From: Lientehia sp934351765
Lineage (GTDB): Bacteria > Bacillota > Clostridia > Lachnospirales > Lachnospiraceae
Direction: 5' to 3'
Length of the DNA: 64,000 nucleotides
Assembly: GCF_052118925.1 (NCBI RefSeq)
Contig: NZ_JBQKGG010000007.1
Coordinates: 53,657 to 117,656 of the forward strand
Under the pieces are notes generated by a model, which ran no database searches, was not told the origin of the DNA, and saw nothing but the letters and a program-made list of their open reading frames with translations. A program made the translations under genes and the position numbers. Shown here in pieces: positions 1 through 7,988 of this stretch (positions within the stretch are counted from its first letter, which is position 1; each line of letters starts with the position of its first letter).

Positions 1-2
1 AG

Positions 3-1907
3 TCTGAAGGATTTGAGATACTGCTCTTCGGAGTCTCTGTGGATGGTGGCCCCGTCACGGTATACGACCTTGCCTGCGGCGACACCATTCCGGAATGGAT
101 CCTTGCAGCATTATCTGATGAAAATGTAACCAAGTGGGCTTTCAACGCTTCCTTTGAGCGCATCTGTCTCTCCAACTGGCTGAGGAAGCATCACCCGGAA
201 TACTTCACCGGCTACAGTATCCCGGAGGATCCTGCCGGTCAGTATCTGGATCCGGCATCCTGGAAATGCACCATGATCTGGTCAGCCTATATGGGACTTC
301 CGCTCTCACTGGAAGGTGTCGGAGCCGTCCTGAAGCTGCAGGATCAGAAGCTGAAGGAAGGCAAAGACCTGATCCGCTACTTCTGCAGTCCCTGCAAACC
401 GACCAAAAGCAATGGCGGACGTACCCGGAACCTTCCGGAACATGATCCGGAGAAGTGGTCACTCTTCAAATCCTACAATAAGCGTGATGTGGAAGTGGAA
501 ATGGCGATACAGAAGCGCCTGTCGAAATACCCTGTCCCGGACTTTATCTGGGACGAGTATCATCTCGATCAGGAAATCAATGACAGAGGTATCGCCCTGG
601 ATATGGATGTAGTGGAGAACGCCATCACCTTTGATGAACGGTCCAAAGCTGCCCTCTCCGAAACCATGCAGGACATCACCGGCGTAGAGAATCCGAACAG
701 TGTGGTTCAGATGAAGGCCTGGCTCTCTGAGAACGGCGTGGAAGCCGAATCCCTCGGAAAGAAGGATGTGGCAAAGCTGATTGACGATACCGACGGTCAA
801 GTGGAAGAAGCCCTCAGGCTCCGCCTGCAGCTGGCAAAATCCTCCGTAAAAAAATACCTGGCCATGCAGAACGCTGTCTGCAAAGACGGCAGAGCTCACG
901 GTATGTTCCAGTTCTACGGAGCCAACCGCTCCGGCAGGTGGGCAGGCAGACTGATCCAGTTACAGAACCTTCCGCAAAACCACATGCCGGATCTTGCAGA
1001 GGCCAGAGCCATTGTGAAAGCCGGCGATTACGATACCCTGCAGTTGCTCTATGACGATATCCCGGATACACTGTCACAGCTGATCCGGACAGCCTTCGTT
1101 CCCCGTCCCGGATACAAATTCATTGTCAGTGACTTCTCCGCCATCGAAGCCAGAGTGCTGGCCTACCTTGCCGGTGAGACCTGGCGTTCCAAGGTATTCG
1201 CAGAAGGCAAAGATATCTACTGTGCCTCTGCCAGCCAGATGTTCGGCGTACCGGTAGAAAAGCACGGTATCAACGGTCATCTCCGTCAGAAGGGAAAAAT
1301 CGCAGAATTGGCTCTCGGATATGGCGGCAGTGTCGGAGCACTGAAATCAATGGGAGCCTTGGAAATGGGACTGACCGAAGAAGAACTGCAGCCGCTGGTC
1401 AACTCCTGGCGGAACTCCAACCCGATGATCACCGCATTCTGGTGGGACATCGACCGCGCCGTCAAAACCACAATCACACAGCGCATCCAGACCGAAGTGC
1501 GCGGGATCCGCTTCTTTTATAAAAGCGGCATGCTGTTCATCAAGCTTCCCTCAGGCCGACTGCTCTCCTACGTGAAACCCCGTATCGGAGAAAACCAGTA
1601 TGGCGGCGAATCCGTCACCTATGAAGGAGTTGGATCCACAAAGAAGTGGGAACGTATCGAATCCTACGGTCCGAAGTTCGTGGAGAACATCGTCCAGGCT
1701 GTCAGCCGCGACATCCTCTGCTACGCCATGAAGATGCTCCGGCACTGCTTTATCGTCGGTCATGTTCATGATGAGCTGATTATCGAATGCAGCCCTGACG
1801 TTGACCTGAATGTGATCTGCAAGCAGATGGGCAGATCGCCGAACTGGATGCCGGACATCCTGCTCCGTGCCGACGGCTACGAAACCAATTTTTATAAAAA
1901 AGACTGA
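3..1907 (+). CDS. Phage-type family A DNA polymerase, 5' end cut by window
   Basis: DNA polymerase I-like enzyme of the kind encoded by clostridial prophages and integrative elements; it would replicate the element. The frame is open to the window edge: codons from base 3 (SEGFEILLFGV) already read as conserved polymerase/exonuclease sequence, so the GTG at 39 is not the true start. Counting from that GTG, polymerase motif A (DFSAIEARVLA) is near residue 365, motif B (RQKGKIAELALGYG) near 416, and motif C (VHDELIIE) near 575. The N-terminal part resembles the 3'-5' exonuclease-like region of phage polymerases. It faces the defence genes across a hairpin at 1915-1951. The family is clear; whether the element is a prophage or a conjugative element cannot be decided here. 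Confidence 0.93.
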   Translation, partial: SEGFEILLFGVSVDGGPVTVYDLACGDTIPEWILAALSDENVTKWAFNASFERICLSNWLRKHHPEYFTGYSIPEDPAGQYLDPASWKCTMIWSAYMGLPLSLEGVGAVLKLQDQKLKEGKDLIRYFCSPCKPTKSNGGRTRNLPEHDPEKWSLFKSYNKRDVEVEMAIQKRLSKYPVPDFIWDEYHLDQEINDRGIALDMDVVENAITFDERSKAALSETMQDITGVENPNSVVQMKAWLSENGVEAESLGKKDVAKLIDDTDGQVEEALRLRLQLAKSSVKKYLAMQNAVCKDGRAHGMFQFYGANRSGRWAGRLIQLQNLPQNHMPDLAEARAIVKAGDYDTLQLLYDDIPDTLSQLIRTAFVPRPGYKFIVSDFSAIEARVLAYLAGETWRSKVFAEGKDIYCASASQMFGVPVEKHGINGHLRQKGKIAELALGYGGSVGALKSMGALEMGLTEEELQPLVNSWRNSNPMITAFWWDIDRAVKTTITQRIQTEVRGIRFFYKSGMLFIKLPSGRLLSYVKPRIGENQYGGESVTYEGVGSTKKWERIESYGPKFVENIVQAVSRDILCYAMKMLRHCFIVGHVHDELIIECSPDVDLNVICKQMGRSPNWMPDILLRADGYETNFYKKD

Positions 1908-1914
1908 CACAAAA

Positions 1915-1951
1915 ATAGCGGCCTGCCGGTTCATCGCCGGAGAGCCGCTAT
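1915..1951 (-). terminator. Terminator hairpin between polymerase and defence operon
   Basis: Inverted repeat ATAGCGGC (1915-1922) / GCCGCTAT (1944-1951). On the minus strand it is followed by a run of T (ATTTTTG), so it best fits a Rho-independent terminator of the minus-strand defence genes ending at 1980. It may also slow plus-strand transcription leaving the polymerase gene. Confidence 0.7.
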
Positions 1952-1979
1952 ACTGTTTGTGGTTCTTAGTTCAGCGTTG

Positions 1980-2984
1980 TTAGTTCAGATTGATATCCAT
2001 CGCATATGCATAGGAAATAATTTGTCCTGTTTTCGTAGCGTTGTATCCTGTCTCCCTATGTGAATAGTTGGATATCTCCGCAGATCCGAAGTTCTTAAAC
2101 TTCTCATAAATACGTGTAAGAACTTCGATCTCTTCGTCTGAAAGAACTCCTTCAGGAACATCGCATTCGGGAACAACCTGATGATTTTCATACGCTCCAT
2201 CATAAAACACTTCAATATGAGCAATATGATCTGCTGCCATCTTTCCCAAAATCATATCGAAATTGTCAGGGACCGGTCCATATGGAAGATGGGCATACTT
2301 TAATCCGGAAATAGATAATCCGTTTTCTTTATAGAAAATCATATCCGAATAATTGAGCAATTTCATAAGCTTTGTTTTTAACAAGCCCGCACTCTTATGC
2401 GCAAAAAACAAAACCATCGCACAGAGTTTTTCATAATCAAATCCCTTAAAGCCGTTTTCCTCACATGGTATCCTGGAAAAGAATAAATCAAAATAGCGCC
2501 TGCCTACTCTGAAATCAGTATCCTGCTCCAGTTTATCGACTGTATCAAGCAATTTGACTACTTGTTTTTCCTCAAGAGCAACTTCATTCTCAGTAAGATA
2601 GGTGCGCATGTTTTCAGGCTCGCGTAAGAAGAGCAGTAAACTATTGTGTGCTCGATCCTGAACAGCGCCATTCTCATATCTGCGAATAGTCTTGTCGCCC
2701 CAGTTTAAGAGCTTTGCAAAACTTCTTTGACTAAGCCCATACTGTTCTCTTATCTTTCTTATTTCCTCCGGTAGGAGAAGCTTATGACGCCTTCTGTATT
2801 CATTGTAGGCATTGATGAGTGTCGCAGAATCAAGCTCCTCGTTAAAAAGTTCTTCGCCGCACTCAGCACAGACCATCACCTGGGCATCGACTTCAATGTC
2901 TTCTCCGCATACATTAAAGATCTCTTTCCGAGTAATTATCTTAGTTTCAACTTCTCTTCCACATACTTCACAATAATCCATCAT
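1980..2984 (-). CDS. Zinc-ribbon/HTH/Panacea hybrid antitoxin
   Basis: Antitoxin of a type II toxin-antitoxin pair, 334 aa. Domains in order: an MqsA/YgiT-like zinc ribbon with two CxxC pairs (CEVC and CAEC) in the first 45 residues; a Cro/CI-type helix-turn-helix with the YGLSQRSFAKLLNWGDKTIRRYE pattern near 85-110; and a C-terminal Panacea (SocA, DUF4065) domain with the LKTKLMKLLNYSD motif. Panacea domains are known to neutralise many unrelated toxins, while the ribbon and HTH would bind the promoter. The start at 2984 is chosen because AAAGGAGG lies 8 bases upstream; in-frame starts further upstream overlap that site. It follows the toxin by 18 bp, the MqsR-MqsA gene order. Confidence 0.88.
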   Translation of the reverse strand: MMDYCEVCGREVETKIITRKEIFNVCGEDIEVDAQVMVCAECGEELFNEELDSATLINAYNEYRRRHKLLLPEEIRKIREQYGLSQRSFAKLLNWGDKTIRRYENGAVQDRAHNSLLLFLREPENMRTYLTENEVALEEKQVVKLLDTVDKLEQDTDFRVGRRYFDLFFSRIPCEENGFKGFDYEKLCAMVLFFAHKSAGLLKTKLMKLLNYSDMIFYKENGLSISGLKYAHLPYGPVPDNFDMILGKMAADHIAHIEVFYDGAYENHQVVPECDVPEGVLSDEEIEVLTRIYEKFKNFGSAEISNYSHRETGYNATKTGQIISYAYAMDINLN

Positions 2985-3002
2985 TGCCATCACCTCCTTT
3001 GC

Positions 3003-3347
3003 CTAACTATAATCATCCTCATGGAAACTTAGGCATTTGAGGATATCCTTCCCATTTCGATTTTGTATTTTCAATTTCACATAAAACTGTTCGCCATCAA
3101 CAGTTTTCTTAAACTCCCAAATGTCTCCAGGCTGACTTCTATCAAAGTCTTGCTTAGGCCCCTTGAAGTAATCTCCGACCATTAACCCAAGCATTTCGTC
3201 TTTCGCATCTTTAATAGTAAGTCCATGATCTGATAGGGCTTGTAGATTTTTTCCTCTCGGTACAAATACATAATCCCCCGCTGCAATAAGCCTTTTCGCC
3301 TGAGCGAGAAATGATGAGATGTCCGATGTGCTCGCTTGATTACTCAC
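3003..3347 (-). CDS. MqsR-family toxin
   Basis: 114 aa protein that resembles MqsR-type mRNA interferases: an early L-x-Q-A-K-R-L-I-A-A-G segment, the GLTIKDA and MVGDYFKGP blocks, then IWEFKK, YVKLKI and a final CLSFHED strand. MqsR-family members cleave mRNA independently of the ribosome. The GTG start at 3347 sits behind GGAGGTG. It is the first gene of a two-gene unit with the hybrid antitoxin and has its own strong promoter. Assignment rests on motif order and genetic context; active-site residues were not aligned in full. Confidence 0.82.
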   Translation of the reverse strand: MSNQASTSDISSFLAQAKRLIAAGDYVFVPRGKNLQALSDHGLTIKDAKDEMLGLMVGDYFKGPKQDFDRSQPGDIWEFKKTVDGEQFYVKLKIQNRNGKDILKCLSFHEDDYS

Positions 3348-3370
3348 TCAGTCACCTCCGTGTACTTTAT

Positions 3371-3398
3371 ATTATACTCTTGGATCCTAAAAAGTCAA
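3371..3398 (-). promoter_or_regulatory. Sigma-A promoter of the toxin-antitoxin pair
   Basis: Minus strand TTGACT (3393-3398), 16 bp spacer, TATAAT (3371-3376), about 20 bp upstream of the toxin start. Near-consensus housekeeping promoter. Confidence 0.8.
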
Positions 3399-3401
3399 GG
3401 A

Positions 3402-3425
3402 AAATGCGGTCATATGACCGCATTT
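3402..3425 (-). promoter_or_regulatory. Perfect 24 bp palindrome next to the -35 box
   Basis: Arms AAATGCGGTCAT (3402-3413) and ATGACCGCATTT (3414-3425) are exact complements. The palindrome begins 3 bp upstream of the -35 of the toxin-antitoxin promoter and directly follows the stop codon of the upstream gene. It could be the antitoxin operator, a terminator (minus strand continues TTTTCC), or both. Confidence 0.6.
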
Positions 3426-3426
3426 C

Positions 3427-4542
3427 TTATCTAACGTAGAACACATTCAAAATTCCACTATCATAAATCGGCTTAATATGTATTGGCTCTACAGTAAAAT
3501 CACTCGGCACACTCTTACTTATCCTTCTGACAACTGCTTCTCCATCGGCATTTCGGAGATACAGTTCTCCAAAATCCTTTTTACTAAAATCCACGCTTAT
3601 AATGCAATCATTGATGTGCTTTCCTCTGCTTCTATCAAGAAAAACCCTGTATCCGTTCAAGACAATGCTATCAAGCAAATTATACTCATCTGATTCATAT
3701 AGGACGCAGATAACCCGGAGTACTATCTCACAAATAATGTGTCCATAAAATGATTTGAAGTCACTCTGATTCATTCTATGCGCTTTGATAGTGTCCTTCT
3801 TTTCTTCATACTCATAGGTTTCAACGTCAGGAACTCTCCTCATAGAAGGCAGTTTCAAGTCCACAGCAAGCATCTTCTTCTTGGGATCATAGAACAAATA
3901 CTTTTCTGGTTGAACACCAATATAATATCCCTCAATATAGCTGCAATCCTGCTCAATAACCCATGCAAAGAACTCAGCGACTTCACGTGAATCTCCAGAT
4001 GTGAATAGCTCATTTCTTTTATCTATCGTAGCATTATACTCAGCATTTTTCTTTTCATACGCTGCAGCACGGTCCATATATTCCTGCATACGCTTTTCCA
4101 ATTCACGCTGAGCATTCTTCTCTGCAGCTAATCTCCTCTTCTTTCTATCTTCGGAAAAGAATTCAACCACGCCGATTTTCCATGGAACCTTAAGATCCCT
4201 ATTGACTTCTTTCAATGTTGGCGGAGCAGATATGTCTGAATACCTTCGGTTTCTCTTCAACCCATCATAGTAGCGATAAGACGACCATCTTTTAATATAG
4301 GACAGCATATGATATCGCAAATTTTGAATCAGCCGCGAGTTTTCTTCATCCATCTGCTGTACATTCTGATATTGTTCAGCAACATACTGTCGGCGCTCCC
4401 ACTCTGCTTGCTCTTTTTCCCATGCTTTAATCTGCTTCTCGCATTTGTTATTGAGCGCATTTTCGGTAGTCGCTGTTATTTCTATCTCTTCGCCAGTATA
4501 CGGATTCCGAAGCCACTGTGAAAGCTTCTTGCTATTTGCCAT
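3427..4542 (-). CDS. Restriction-protein relative without the Mrr nuclease domain
   Basis: 371 aa. The N-terminal half is highly charged and probably coiled-coil (roughly residues 30-70 and 130-180). The middle and C-terminal part (FFAWVIEQDCSY, YDPKKKMLAVDLKLPSM, DSIVLNGYRVFLD) resembles the region that precedes the Mrr catalytic domain in larger restriction endonuclease proteins. The protein stops (IKPIYDSGILNVFYVR) where the Mrr domain would begin, and no nuclease motif follows before the next gene. Start chosen from GGGAGAAGCCT before the ATG. A hairpin (4564-4595) separates it from the ATPase gene. It may be a sensor or adaptor that works with a partner nuclease; function unknown. Confidence 0.6.
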   Translation of the reverse strand: MANSKKLSQWLRNPYTGEEIEITATTENALNNKCEKQIKAWEKEQAEWERRQYVAEQYQNVQQMDEENSRLIQNLRYHMLSYIKRWSSYRYYDGLKRNRRYSDISAPPTLKEVNRDLKVPWKIGVVEFFSEDRKKRRLAAEKNAQRELEKRMQEYMDRAAAYEKKNAEYNATIDKRNELFTSGDSREVAEFFAWVIEQDCSYIEGYYIGVQPEKYLFYDPKKKMLAVDLKLPSMRRVPDVETYEYEEKKDTIKAHRMNQSDFKSFYGHIICEIVLRVICVLYESDEYNLLDSIVLNGYRVFLDRSRGKHINDCIISVDFSKKDFGELYLRNADGEAVVRRISKSVPSDFTVEPIHIKPIYDSGILNVFYVR

Positions 4543-4563
4543 AGGCTTCTCCCTCTCTACAAA

Positions 4564-4595
4564 GTAGGTGCCGGAAGATTATTCCCGGCACCTAC
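4564..4595 (-). terminator. Hairpin between ATPase and restriction-like gene
   Basis: GTAGGTGCCGG (4564-4574) / CCGGCACCTAC (4585-4595), an 11 bp stem, with only a short T run (TTTG) on the minus strand. Probably a weak terminator or processing site. Confidence 0.6.
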
Positions 4596-4613
4596 TATTC
4601 ATAAACACACCGG

Positions 4614-7600
4614 TTACTTGTCAAATCCAAAATCATCCACTCTAAGCGTCCGGCAATTCTCTGACACCGTGCGGACCGTCTCCGGCGTGAAGCCATCAGG
4701 CGCATTCGCACTGACTTCCAGAGAAAGCTCCACCTCACAATTGTCAGTCGTAGACAAATGCGTAATAACTTCGTCCAGATACTTCTGAAGATCCCGGATG
4801 ACTCTGGTATTATCCAGCTTCACACTCATAAAGAACCTGGTATCCCCGACCTGCTTAGGCTGAACAGTCTCTCCAGAACCAGAGCCAGTTCCTCCGGAAA
4901 TCTGTTCAGATCCACCGGCAGATGCTGTTGATGTAGAATCATCATTGCCACCGGCGGTTCCAGACTGCTGCTCCTGTTTTTCCTGATTCAGCTGCTTCAG
5001 CGCATTGAGCACCTTCACAAGATAGTCACTTGGATACACATCCATAATCGAAGTATCATATCTCAGCCCGGTATACCGTTCATCACTGATAGAAGATGCG
5101 ATTGCAAATGCCTCATCACTTGCTACGCCAGCACGGATTGTACTCTCCAGTACAGAGAAATTCGCAAGTCTCGGCAGATAGCAATACGTTGTGAGATACT
5201 CCCACAGTTTTTTAACCTGAATATGATTGTCATCCTTCCAAAGCAGATTATCCAATTCCATCTTCAGAAGGGACGGTGCCCACTTCGTGATGATCTGTTC
5301 ATTCTGGATCATCTTTGCTGCTGCCTTGGAGACGATCGGCTCAACGCCTACCAGCCGGTCAGTGTCCCAGATGATGGTCTTCATATCAGCACCACTGTCA
5401 ATGCTCGGAACGATCAGCCAGCAATACACTTCCTTCAGGCGGCTATTAACAGTTTCATTGCACCTGGAGATATTGCTTGCCGTCTCAGCATTCTGAGCAG
5501 CATCCAGATTCAGCCTTGTGCTGTCTGTCTTGATGGATTCCCATGCTAAAAGATCGCTCACAGCCTTCTGAAGGCTCGGAAGCAGCCCTTCGTCCGGTGC
5601 AACAAACGCCAGCATATTCCTATAAGTTCTCGGCGCAGTTCCTCTGTTATTCAGAATCTCTTCTGCTTTTGCAAGCGCCTTACAATTCGGCTTATTCTGC
5701 TTATATGTATCCGCCGGTCTTAAGACAACCAGTCTTACTGCCTGCTCATCAGACACATCACTTGACGATGCCGGGCAAACATGAAGGCCAGCAAACGGAG
5801 TTTCCTTTCGAAGGTCCCTGAGTCTCTTCTCGATCTCATATTCAACATCAGAGCTCGCCATCTGAGAAGAACGATCCGATGCTGTCTTCCGAAGCGTCGG
5901 ACGGGTATCATACCAATAGCGGTTTCCTGCCGGATCCGCATACAGATACGAAAGCGATCCACGCAGCGTATTCAGAGCATCATTAAAGTCAGCAATGTTT
6001 TCACCTGGTTGGATTACTCCAAGGCGAATACGGGATGCCTCAATGCCACGAATACTCTGAGCACGAACCGTAGGAGCACTTCCAAGCATGATCGTTCTGG
6101 CGACACGCCTTGCTGCCATCTTCTGCCCATATCTAATCGTCGATTTATCAAGCTGATATGGTACCGCATTCTTACCATCAACCTCAGAATCAATGATGGC
6201 ATTCCACGTTTCCGGAAGATAACGAACCAGCTCATCCTTTACTGTCGGAATATCCAACGGCAGAGAGCCCGGCATAATCATAGCGCTGGCATCGTTTGCC
6301 ATCCAAAGTTCATGAATAACTGCTGCCATCAGACGCAGAACGCCACGGGTACGCTGGAAGTGTTCCATTGTTGCCCATTCCTCATACAGACGATCGAATA
6401 TTTCCGGATGAATCGGATAGCAGGAAATCAAACGATTTCTGTACTCGACTTCTCTTGCATCAATCGGGAAATCACCCTGATTATCCTGATACATCTGGCT
6501 GAACGCAGCACAAACCTGATCCCTTTCCTCTGGCTTCTTGCAATCCAGGAAGAGTCTTCTTCTTACGACCTCAAATCCTTCATTTGCTGCTACCGGCTTC
6601 CAGATGGATTCTTTACGGCCAAATGTGTGCTCGATTGCTTCCAGTGCCTTCTGGCCGGCATCTCCACCGATTTCAACAGCAGATTCCGGAATCGAAGCTA
6701 CAACCATACTATTCTTGCTGGCACTTGCCGCTTCTGTTATCTCCTGAATAAAGGAAATGAAATTATCAAAAGAGCCTGAAGGCAGCCCTTCAATGCCATA
6801 GATTTTCTTTGCGTAAGCAACCAGCTCGTCCATCAAGATGAGGCAAGGCCCACATGCATCAAACAAGTTTTTCAGGGCAAGGCTTCCCGGTGATACGCCC
6901 TTCTTGTCTGCATCCTTTACGTAGTCATAAAGCTTCGGATCTCCTGCAGCAATCGCCAGCTGAGCAGCCATCTCTCCCCAGATCGTATTAATCGTAATCC
7001 CCGGAAGGTTGGTCGGTCTCTTTGACCTTGACGGATCCATAGCAGTACCAACCAGTACAGCAACCTTGGCATTCGGCAGTTCTGATACGCCGGCATCTGC
7101 CATTACTGCTTTCAGATTCGGTATTTTATCAAGCGGAACCCCGCCACGAGACATATGATACAGCGCCAGCAAGCTGTGTGTTTTACCACCACCGAAAGCG
7201 GTCTTCAGCTGCAGGACCGGTTCTCCGTCCTTCCCACCAAAGCGCTTCAGCGCCTGTATCAAAAGTCCCTTCATGCCCTCTGTAACATAAGTACGGGCAA
7301 AGAATTCAACTGGATCTCTATATTCAAAAGCTCCTTCGCCTCTGGCAACCTGAGAAAGATCTGCCGCAAACTCAGCGTTCAAATATCTTCCCTGTGCCAC
7401 ATCCGGATGAGGCTCTATGATCTCACGCCAACTCGGAAGCTTAGATCCATTGATCCTTGTAAGAACACCGACCTCTTCCTTTTTCTTTTTTGCCGGTGCC
7501 TGCGGCTCAGAATTGCCCTCGGTAACTGTGGTGGACCCCATGCTGGTTCCATACCTCAGTTCTCTGAGAATCGTGCGGATTTCCTCTGCCCCCTGCAGGT

Positions 7601-7988
7601 CAAAGTCAGCACAAAGCCGCGCCATCGTATCGAGAGCTCGTTCAGCATCATCCTTCGGCATATCCTGAGATCCGGCGTGCGAAACCACATTACGAACGCC
7701 CATAAGCTCTGTTGCCCATGCTCTCCTATCTCTAGCAAGATGGCGTCTGAAAAGTGGGCCCCACTGTCTGTCCAGTAAGCGGAGACAATTGGCCACATCC
7801 AGAGAATCCACCAGTTCTCCCCATTCTCCGGAAGTTGGGAGATCCCATCCCTGCTCACCGATAGATGACAATACTTCCTGCCACCATCCGTCTTTGTACT
7901 CCCGACTCATCTCCTGCGCTATGTACGCAGCCATCAAAGGATGAAGAATCCGGAATCCCTTCTGTACATACTCAAGATTCTCTGCCAT
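4614..7988 (-). CDS. DUF499 ATPase with N-terminal Swt1-type HEPN domain
   Basis: 1124 aa predicted ATPase of the COG1483/DUF499 group found with DUF1156 methylases and SNF2 helicases in defence clusters. Residues 1-145 resemble the Swt1 HEPN domain and carry RNVVSH (R99, H104), the Rx4H pattern of HEPN RNases. Walker A is AFGGGKTH near 266-270 and Walker B is LILMDEL near 385-390. A Gly/Ser/Thr-rich linker (about 1010-1045) leads to a small C-terminal domain. Start at 7988 is preferred because AGGAGG lies 9 bases upstream; the upstream methylase ends at 7972, so the genes overlap by 17 bp and are probably translationally coupled. Confidence 0.88.
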   Translation of the reverse strand: MAENLEYVQKGFRILHPLMAAYIAQEMSREYKDGWWQEVLSSIGEQGWDLPTSGEWGELVDSLDVANCLRLLDRQWGPLFRRHLARDRRAWATELMGVRNVVSHAGSQDMPKDDAERALDTMARLCADFDLQGAEEIRTILRELRYGTSMGSTTVTEGNSEPQAPAKKKKEEVGVLTRINGSKLPSWREIIEPHPDVAQGRYLNAEFAADLSQVARGEGAFEYRDPVEFFARTYVTEGMKGLLIQALKRFGGKDGEPVLQLKTAFGGGKTHSLLALYHMSRGGVPLDKIPNLKAVMADAGVSELPNAKVAVLVGTAMDPSRSKRPTNLPGITINTIWGEMAAQLAIAAGDPKLYDYVKDADKKGVSPGSLALKNLFDACGPCLILMDELVAYAKKIYGIEGLPSGSFDNFISFIQEITEAASASKNSMVVASIPESAVEIGGDAGQKALEAIEHTFGRKESIWKPVAANEGFEVVRRRLFLDCKKPEERDQVCAAFSQMYQDNQGDFPIDAREVEYRNRLISCYPIHPEIFDRLYEEWATMEHFQRTRGVLRLMAAVIHELWMANDASAMIMPGSLPLDIPTVKDELVRYLPETWNAIIDSEVDGKNAVPYQLDKSTIRYGQKMAARRVARTIMLGSAPTVRAQSIRGIEASRIRLGVIQPGENIADFNDALNTLRGSLSYLYADPAGNRYWYDTRPTLRKTASDRSSQMASSDVEYEIEKRLRDLRKETPFAGLHVCPASSSDVSDEQAVRLVVLRPADTYKQNKPNCKALAKAEEILNNRGTAPRTYRNMLAFVAPDEGLLPSLQKAVSDLLAWESIKTDSTRLNLDAAQNAETASNISRCNETVNSRLKEVYCWLIVPSIDSGADMKTIIWDTDRLVGVEPIVSKAAAKMIQNEQIITKWAPSLLKMELDNLLWKDDNHIQVKKLWEYLTTYCYLPRLANFSVLESTIRAGVASDEAFAIASSISDERYTGLRYDTSIMDVYPSDYLVKVLNALKQLNQEKQEQQSGTAGGNDDSTSTASAGGSEQISGGTGSGSGETVQPKQVGDTRFFMSVKLDNTRVIRDLQKYLDEVITHLSTTDNCEVELSLEVSANAPDGFTPETVRTVSENCRTLRVDDFGFDK

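Noticed and set aside
39..1907. GTG at 39 as start of the polymerase gene
   Set aside because: The frame is open upstream to base 3 and the residues there fit the family, so the gene is cut by the window edge.
5781..6779. Plus-strand frame of 332 codons
   Set aside because: Antisense shadow of the DUF499 ATPase with Arg/Ile/Thr-biased composition.
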